DNA of 10,516 bases from positions 1 to 10,516 of the forward strand of contig SSNU01002940.1 in assembly GCA_012064415.1 (NCBI GenBank). The letters run 5' to 3'. Origin of the DNA: Gyrodactylus bullatarudis (Eukaryota; Platyhelminthes; Monogenea; Gyrodactylidea; Gyrodactylidae). Numbering within the stretch: position 1 is the first letter of the stretch; every line of letters starts with the position of its first letter. Below, piece by piece: positions 6,454-10,516 of this stretch. A program made the position numbers and the translations under genes. The notes below the pieces were generated by a model that saw only the letters and a program-made list of their open reading frames with translations, made no database searches and was not told the origin of the DNA.

Positions 6454-6888
6454 GTGAGTGATTTTTAATTATATTTAAAAAAAGCCCGATTAATTAGTTT
6501 TATAACCAAATTCAGGGAGTATAGAATCACACTTGAATATTCTTTTGCTCAAGATAAAAACTATCTCTGTACTTTGACGTAAGTCATATAAGATTTTTTC
6601 ACTTAACGATTATATTTTTCTTTCGAACGATAATATTTTTGAACTTCATCAAGAATATCATTGTTGGTTTCTAAACTCGTAAATCGTGACTAGTAAGCAG
6701 ACATATTTAGCCAAAAATAGGCTAAAAAATAATTTTCAACTAAATTGATACCTTTTGAAAGAGATTCTTCTGCTGATTTTTTTTATACCATGTTTAGTTG
6801 GGCAATTTCTAATAGAATTTCCAGAAAACAATTTTTAAAATCTTAAAATAAAAATAAAAAATTGAGAAAATCTTCCTGACTGTTATGA

Positions 6889-7157
6889 TGAGTTCTGGCC
6901 TAGTGGTAAGAAGCGTTGCTTCACAACGTTGGCTATAGTGTACTGACGAGTCCTAATAAGGACGAAACGCGTCTACATCTGCCGTGAGTTGACGCTCTTA
7001 TGGAATTGACTCTTGCTTATCCGAATTCTAACATCTAGGTATGAGAAGAGAATCTCCATCAGGTTAGATTTCATATGGATATAGTAATAACTAGTGACTA
7101 CACTCTACTAGTAGCTTTAATTTCTAAAAAACACTGTAATTTCTACATTGTCCTTAT
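6889..7157 (+). mobile_element. Hammerhead-bearing Sm-alpha-like SINE 2
   Basis: It starts near a tRNA-like A box TGGCCTAGTGG (6896-6906), an RNA polymerase III promoter element, continues with AAGCGTTGCTTCACAAC and a complete hammerhead (6931-6983), then the block shared with SINE 1 (about 7000-7090) and the common end TTCTACATTGT (to 7152). The B box seen in SINE 1 is not intact. Unlike SINE 1, both halves are in one orientation. No target duplication is obvious, perhaps because the flanks are inverted-repeat arms. Confidence 0.75.
6931..6983 (+). ncRNA. Hammerhead ribozyme of SINE 2 (type I, complete)
   Basis: Stem I GTGTA (6938-6942) with TACAT (6974-6978), extended by GGC (6931-6933) with GCC (6981-6983) around an internal loop; CTGACGA (6943-6949); stem II GTCC (6950-6953) with GGAC (6960-6963) and loop TAATAA; GAAA (6964-6967); minimal stem III ACGCGT (6967-6972); cleavage expected after C6973 in GTC. 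Every core position is consensus, and the short stem III is typical of Sm-alpha ribozymes. Confidence 0.93.
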
Positions 7158-7366
7158 TCATAACAGTCAGGAAGATTTTCTCAATTTTTTATTCTGATTT
7201 TCAATTTCAAGAAGATTTTAAAAATTGTTTTCTGGAAATTCTATTAGAATTGCCCAACTAAACATGGTATAAAAAATCTCTTTCGAAAAGTATCAATTTA
7301 GTTGAAAATTATTTTTTAGCCTATTTTTGGGTAAATATGTCTGCTTACTAGTAGTCACGATTTACG

Positions 7367-7863
7367 TAAGAGATTTTTGAGGGGTAGAAATTAGGGGATA
7401 ACTTTTACACAGTTATTTAAGAAGGAGTACTGATATTTTTTGACATTTACTATTTCTTTCATAATTTGTAAATTATTACTTTTAATGAATTCGTAACTTA
7501 AATCATTATTGATTCAATAATATTGAAATATTGCCACTATTGTTTCTTTATGGAATGTACATACGGCCTCAATATATTTTATTTCTAATTCTCCTAATAT
7601 GTTTTAAATGGTTTTTCGAACGTATTTGAAAATTTACGTGAGTATTGCTATCACAAAGAAATTCTCTTTGTTGAACATAGCTTTATTTTTGCCAGTTCTC
7701 CCTAGACCGAATACCGAATTCGAATACGTGTGTGTTTCTATACTCCCTGAGACTTATTTTGATATTCATGTTAATTTCCATGTTCATTTTAGAAATCACT
7801 TATTCAATATTTTATCCAACTTAAATTCAATACTTGATTCTACCAAATATTTCACCTTTCTAG
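7367..7863 (+). other. Intron sequence without a recognised gene
   Basis: This A+T-rich stretch lies between foldback element 3 and the 10-base exon. A plus-strand ORF from 7608 crosses it, but its codons resemble no domain and it runs through splice-like sites (a good donor GTGAGT at about 7638), so I treat it as chance. It ends in the acceptor CCTTTCTAG. Confidence 0.4.
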
Positions 7864-7873
7864 ATTTGAATGA
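7864..7873 (+). CDS. Module 1 micro-exon d (10 bases, phase 1-2)
   Basis: ATTTGAATGA between a good acceptor (ACCTTTCTAG) and donor GTAATC. It enters in phase 1 and leaves in phase 2, exactly what is needed to join the 117-base exon to the 30-base exon. The module 2 counterpart (10045-10054) is also 10 bases with the same phase change. Its residues are LN plus split codons. Too short to prove from sequence alone. Confidence 0.5.
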
Positions 7874-8116
7874 GTAATCAATAAATTTATAAAAGTTCAA
7901 GTATAGAATTCAGAACATGAATATACAACTCGATGTACTTTATATCAATGAGGATTCAAAATTCAGGAAAATAGTTATCAGCACACTTTAATTCTTCACA
8001 ATATCATAAAATCCTCTTATTGGTTCAATGAATTGTGCTTAAGTTATCTATCAATTAATAGTTGAAATTTAAATTTCCATGTCCCCTATTTCTTAGCTGC
8101 TTCTATTTCATTTCAG

Positions 8117-8146
8117 TTTAGATAAAATAATTGAATATATAAATGC
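8117..8146 (+). CDS. Module 1 micro-exon e (30 bases, phase 2-2)
   Basis: Strong acceptor CTATTTCATTTCAG and donor GTTAGT. It encodes LDKIIEYINA (the last codon is split). The module 2 exon at 10111-10140 has the same length and phases and encodes LKDVVDYVNQ: the same helix-like pattern L..(I/V)(I/V).Y(I/V)N with mostly conservative changes. This is one of the clearest exon pairs in the gene. Confidence 0.75.
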
Positions 8147-8241
8147 GTTAGTATAAAATTTTCATTTTGCTAATTTATGAATATTCAAAATTTTATTGAT
8201 CTTGATCGAATTCGTATTTTTTGATCATTTTCCCTTTTCAG

Positions 8242-8342
8242 TAAGAGAAAGTGGATGGGAAAACCAGAGTTGACTAAAACTGAAGCGGATATGGATAAGA
8301 ATTCAGATCGTGTAACTGTTGAAATAGTTGATGATATGAAAT
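8242..8342 (+). CDS. Module 1 exon f (101 bases, phase 2-1)
   Basis: Acceptor TCATTTTCCCTTTTCAG and donor AAAT|GTGAGT. The frame that continues from the 30-base exon encodes KRKWMGKPELTKTEADMDK, then NSDRVTVEIVDDMK, a charged, probably flexible segment. The module 2 counterpart (10193-10323) enters and leaves in the same phases and ends with a similar lysine-rich AAAT|GTAAGG. A longer ORF from 8255 that reads through the donor to 8467 is an artefact. The next exon would turn the split codon into Tyr. Confidence 0.75.
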
Positions 8343-8476
8343 GTGAGTTCTACTCTAATATCACAATGATTAGGCTGAAAAAGACAATAAAATGTCAATT
8401 TTGTTTATCTTTAACAGCCATTAAGCGTCTAGTATTTATACATTTACTGATAAAATTAAGTCATTAATTTTAATAG

Positions 8477-8506
8477 ACAGGAATATTGAGACAAAACTCT
8501 TCGATT
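8477..8506 (+). CDS. Module 2 micro-exon a (30 bases, phase 1-1)
   Basis: Acceptor ATTAATTTTAATAG and donor GTGAGT. In phase 1 it encodes RNIETKLFD, parallel to GTVKTKLF of module 1. A start four bases later (after ACAG at 8480) is possible but would change the phase and place a stop at the junction, so 8477 is preferred. Confidence 0.55.
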
Positions 8507-8573
8507 GTGAGTTATTCAATCTGAAAATATCTTGGCCCAAAATTCTAATTCGATTACATTGAATTCATAAAAG

Positions 8574-8582
8574 TCAACAAGG
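8574..8582 (+). CDS. Module 2 micro-exon b (9 bases, phase 1-1), tentative
   Basis: TCAACAAGG between ATAAAAG and a strong donor GTGAGT. In phase 1 it encodes NK plus split codons, resembling NKIL at the end of the module 1 exon b. The acceptor lacks a pyrimidine tract. The sequence upstream (GATTACATT...) resembles part of the long form of exon b in module 1 but carries a stop in frame, so that part may have decayed into intron. Confidence 0.35.
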
Positions 8583-8750
8583 GTGAGTTTATCTTTTAAT
8601 ATTGAAATCTATTCTTCTATACCTACATAAATGGAATTTATTTCAACATCTCATTTAATAAACTAATTCAAAATTTGATTTCGCTTTGGAAATTCTTTTC
8701 ATCAAGAAATTTTATTCGAATTAATTAATGATGATTAGAAGATTAGTTAC

Positions 8751-8786
8751 TTATTTCACCGGATCTCGTCAGATTCATACACCGAC
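8751..8786 (-). ncRNA. PLE terminal-repeat hammerhead-type motif 5
   Basis: Minus strand: GTCGGT (8786-8781), CTGACGA (8772-8766), GATCCGGT, GAAA (8757-8754). CGG upstream can pair with CCG, with a U-G wobble at the next position. Stem III and the cleavage site are not recognisable in the decayed flank, so it is probably inactive. Confidence 0.5.
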
Positions 8787-8789
8787 TAG

Positions 8790-9220
8790 ATGTTTATGCA
8801 AAATTATAGCATATTCTCATAATCGTCTGCAACCAATTGGTTTATTGAATTCAAATTTTTGATTTAGGTTAATGCGGTCAGGACATAACTTTCTTATCAG
8901 ATTGCAATTATTTTTTGAAATAAAGATTACCATTGTAATTGCCCACTTCATTCAATTCGTCTATTGCTTCATTCAGGTTTTGGTTTTTAAGAGATAACTA
9001 CTAGTTGATAAATAATTAGATTACCAACCACAGTTGACTTTTCTGAGCGAGCATTTCTCTCAACTGTAGCGCTTATCTCAATTACCTCGTGACGTAGATT
9101 CTGCTACTTGTTCATTTGATCCGTAAACTCCCCCTATCAATTTCTTCTGTTTTAGCCTTTTGAGCGGAGTTATAAATGGTTTGCTCATCGGGGACTTTTT
9201 TCTTGTTTGTTCCTTAAGAA
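8790..9220 (-). pseudogene. PLE copy D: degraded C-terminal tail
   Basis: Nucleotide similarity to 690-1110 is visible in order: the lysine-rich start (KKKVPDEQTIYNSAQKAKTE against KKKSLDEKPICSSTQKTETR), the TCAACTGTGGTTG region, and a stretch near 8940-8980 matching GCCCACTGCATC. Stops are frequent. It confirms that copy A's tail belongs to the element rather than to the host. Confidence 0.6.
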
Positions 9221-9229
9221 GATTTGCTT

Positions 9230-9560
9230 AACAGATTTTATTTCCTAATTTATTTCAAATTATTTACTACTCGGCACAAATCAGGCTGATATTTAATGAT
9301 TATTAATCGTGAGTTTGCATTATTTAAAATCCCTTACTTGAAGGCCATTGGACCAGTAAGAATAAATTGGTACAAAAGGCTTAAACTGTTCACATCAGCA
9401 ATTTGATTTTTTTGAGATGTGTTACCAAACAAAAGATCCTCTGATGCCAATTCTCAGATTTCCGTTGATTCCTATTTTTACGGGCTTTACTGTTTGTCCT
9501 AAGTACTCTGGCATTTAGATCAGGGAGTAACTTCGGTTGTTCACTTGGAGCAACGGACGA
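9230..9560 (-). pseudogene. PLE copy D: degraded GIY-YIG endonuclease
   Basis: The plus-strand sequence 9351-9540 parallels 2630-2850, including CTGTTCACATCAGCA near the hydrophobic segment and blocks corresponding to the Arg-rich KPVKI...L segment. On the minus strand, KEGIL and PDLCR remain recognisable in broken frames. No intact frame remains. Confidence 0.65.
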
Positions 9561-9659
9561 AACGAATTAGATGTATTATGCAATTACAAAGGTTTGAATT
9601 TGAATTCGGCTGCAATCAGAGGATTATAAGACTAAATCATAACTTTGTATAAGAACCAA

Positions 9660-9697
9660 GCCGGTGTAAGAGTCTGAAGAGAAATAAAAGCTTCTTA
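9660..9697 (+). ncRNA. PLE terminal-repeat hammerhead-type motif 6, stem II region deleted
   Basis: CCGGTGTAAGAGT is followed by CTGAAGA (9674-9680) and directly by GAAA (9681-9684) and TAAAAGC. The eight bases that separate the two core boxes in the other copies are gone, so no hammerhead can form. It is a relic in inverted orientation at the truncated end of copy D. Confidence 0.5.
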
Positions 9698-9885
9698 ACT
9701 TAATATTAACTTATATTTTTTCTCAATTCAGCTATTTTATTTGAGCGTGTATTTATTATCATATTCTACTGCTTATTAATAATTTTATGCCCCAAAATTT
9801 GAATTTACGTGACTTATATTTCTGAATATCTAAAAGAAAGTTTATAATGACTATAATTTGGTGAAATAAAAATATCATTTTTTAG

Positions 9886-10002
9886 GTATTATTGAAGGTG
9901 ACGCATATCAACAAATAGGTGTGGTCAAGAAAACAAAATCAAATAAAAACTATTTGTACCTTTATTTTGCTCCTAAGTTATCGAAAGATGATGCTAAAAT
10001 TA
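9886..10002 (+). CDS. Module 2 exon c (117 bases, phase 1-1), core of the repeated domain
   Basis: Acceptor TCATTTTTTAG and donor A|GTGAGG (10002/10003). It encodes IIEGDAYQQIGVVKKTKSNK, then NYLYLYFAPKLSKDD. Length and both phases equal those of 6337-6453, and the peptides align with one shifted residue, showing an internal duplication. Reading on past the donor gives a TAA at 10041-10043, which could be taken for the gene's end; I favour splicing because the donor matches its module 1 partner and the downstream micro-exons continue the frame. Confidence 0.7.
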
Positions 10003-10044
10003 GTGAGGATAACTTTAAAACTTTGAATAAATTTATTAAATAAG
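10003..10044 (+). other. Very short intron (42 bases)
   Basis: It starts GTGAGG and ends AAATAAG, and contains the in-frame TAA that would otherwise end the protein. Introns of this size are known in schistosome genes. The acceptor lacks a strong pyrimidine tract, so retention, giving a shorter protein, is possible. Confidence 0.45.
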
Positions 10045-10054
10045 ATCTCTCCTC
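10045..10054 (+). CDS. Module 2 micro-exon d (10 bases, phase 1-2)
   Basis: ATCTCTCCTC before donor GTAAGA. It has the same length and phase change as 7864-7873 and encodes LS plus split codons. Its existence is inferred mainly from this parallel and from the frame needed by the next exon. Confidence 0.45.
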
Positions 10055-10110
10055 GTAAGATTTAAAATTCTTAAGTTCTTGACTGTATATTTCAAATTTA
10101 TTCTTTCCAG

Positions 10111-10140
10111 ATTAAAAGACGTGGTGGATTATGTTAACCA
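10111..10140 (+). CDS. Module 2 micro-exon e (30 bases, phase 2-2)
   Basis: Acceptor TTTATTCTTTCCAG and donor GTAATC. It encodes LKDVVDYVNQ, a conservative variant of LDKIIEYINA in module 1, at identical length and phase. Confidence 0.75.
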
Positions 10141-10192
10141 GTAATCATTAATTAAGAATATTGAAGTTATATTATTTCTGAATTATTTTTAG

Positions 10193-10340
10193 GCTCCGTT
10201 CCGAAAATGGCAAAACCAAATTTCCCGTTAGTCAAACAGGAAATTTATTAGATGCAGCTGGCATTGAAGGTGATAAAAATGCTTCTGATGTTTTGAAATT
10301 AGAAAACGCAAAAGACAAAAAATGTAAGGAATTTAAATAA
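10193..10340 (+). CDS. Module 2 exon f (phase 2 start; ends at 10323 or stops at 10340)
   Basis: Acceptor AATTATTTTTAG. The frame encodes LRSENGKTKFPVSQTGNLLD, then AAGIEGDKNASDVLKLENAK: charged, Asn- and Gly-containing, probably flexible, matching the 101-base exon of module 1 in phase and in its lysine-rich end. Two endings are possible: a donor AAAT|GTAAGG at 10323/10324, parallel to AAAT|GTGAGT in module 1, or read-through to TAA at 10338-10340. The nearby AATAAA repeats look like the tail of a LINE on the other strand, so I favour the donor and a gene that continues past the window. Confidence 0.65.
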
Positions 10341-10352
10341 ATAAATAAATAT
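10335..10352. repeat. AAAT tandem repeat, probable LINE tail
   Basis: Repeated AAAT units, read ATTT on the minus strand, directly follow the minus-strand LINE-like 3' region, which has its own AATAAA in that orientation near 10352-10357. Simple tandem tails are usual at the 3' ends of some LINE families. It could also serve as a plus-strand polyadenylation signal (AATAAA at 10336-10341). Confidence 0.45.
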
Positions 10353-10393
10353 TTATTGTCTAATTATATCATATATACAAAAATATAATAATA

Positions 10394-10516
10394 TCAAAAA
10401 TTTTCAAGATATTCATATAAATCTCTTTTGGTGAATTGAATGTTTTTTCGGGCAATTTCATTAAATAATGATGGAAGTCTATCAAAGAAGTACAGTGATT
10501 TAAGTGCATTATTGAG
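10394..10516 (-). pseudogene. C-terminal end of a LINE-type protein, partial
   Basis: A minus-strand frame enters from the window edge and stays open for 40 codons to TGA at 10396-10394. It includes SLYFFDRLPSLFNEIARKN and ends FTKRDLYEYLENF. The pattern FF.RLP followed by F.(K/R).L..YL at the very end is characteristic of the last residues of many non-LTR (LINE) reverse-transcriptase proteins. A short A+T-rich 3' region with AATAAA and the ATTT tail follow. The clade cannot be told and the rest lies beyond 10516. Confidence 0.5.

Larger units (their letters stand above)
6678..7366. mobile_element. Foldback element 3 (about 210-base inverted arms)
   Basis: 6678-6888 and 7158-7366 are reverse complements, from CGTAAATCGTGACTAGTAAG at the outer left end inward to GACTGTTATGA. 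The 269-base loop is entirely a ribozyme-bearing SINE, which seems to have inserted at the palindrome centre. No transposase is present. It lies in the intron between the 117-base and 10-base exons. Confidence 0.75.
8751..9697 (-). mobile_element. PLE copy D: strongly decayed relative of copy A
   Basis: It is bounded by a minus-strand terminal motif (8751-8786) and a plus-strand one (9660-9697). Inside, on the minus strand, come degraded endonuclease (about 9560-9230) and a degraded C-terminal tail (about 9220-8790), each homologous to copy A. There is no RT. Many stops and small indels show it is old. It occupies most of the intron between 8582 and 9886. Because insertion B is absent here, it shows the uninterrupted order endonuclease, tail, terminal repeat. 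Confidence 0.7.

Noticed and set aside
7608..7877. Plus-strand ORF of 89 codons
   Set aside because: Intron sequence: no recognisable domain, a good splice donor inside it, and its end coincides with the proposed 10-base exon only by overlap.
8419..8466. Possible terminal exon after TTTAACAG at 8418
   Set aside because: It would continue the frame for about 15 residues to a stop, but the paired exon at 8477-8506 explains the architecture better.
8255..8467. Plus-strand ORF of 70 codons as a gene
   Set aside because: Its first part is the real exon 8242-8342, but it reads through a strong donor into intron; the later hydrophobic residues are probably not translated.

Overview
The window looks like nuclear DNA of a blood fluke (Schistosoma or a close relative). 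It is very A+T-rich and intron-rich. It carries two short retroposons with a hammerhead ribozyme of the schistosome Sm-alpha type, several Penelope-like retroelements (PLEs), and a plus-strand gene built largely of exons of 9-30 bases, as in schistosome micro-exon genes. The species assignment is inference; nothing here was compared with a database.

Host gene (+ strand, about 228 to at least 10323). A CCAAT/TATA promoter (228-280) precedes a first exon (355-437) encoding a hydrophobic, signal-peptide-like leader. After a long, transposon-filled interval come two tandem copies of one six-exon module. Module 1: 5298-5324, 5516-5530 (or a longer 5405-5530), 6337-6453, 7864-7873, 8117-8146, 8242-8342. 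Module 2: 8477-8506, 8574-8582, 9886-10002, 10045-10054, 10111-10140, 10193-10323. Matching exons have the same phases and similar or identical lengths (27/30, 15/9, 117/117, 10/10, 30/30, 101/131), and most give alignable peptides. The product would be a secreted or membrane-anchored protein with a repeated domain of about 100 residues. I do not recognise the domain. At least one exon joining the leader (ending in phase 2) to module 1 (starting in phase 1) was not found.

Mobile DNA fills the introns. 631-3730 is a nested PLE: a minus-strand copy (A: reverse-transcriptase end, GIY-YIG endonuclease, C-terminal tail) is broken at 3014-3345 by a ribozyme-bearing SINE and at 1159-2499 by a second, plus-strand PLE fragment (B). 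Both insertions have 11-base target duplications. 3931-5082 is a foldback element with a third PLE fragment (C) in its loop. 5560-6258 and 6678-7366 are two more foldbacks, the last with a second ribozyme SINE at its centre. 8751-9697 is a decayed minus-strand PLE (D) related to A. 10335-10516 begins a probable minus-strand LINE 3' end.

Eight hammerhead-type motifs occur: two ordinary ones in the SINEs and six in PLE terminal repeats. The PLE motifs have almost no stem II and may instead pair CCG with an upstream CGG, a pseudoknot-like layout and one of the more interesting signals here. All PLE genes are broken by truncation or stop codons, and most conceptual ORFs in the window are antisense or intronic noise.
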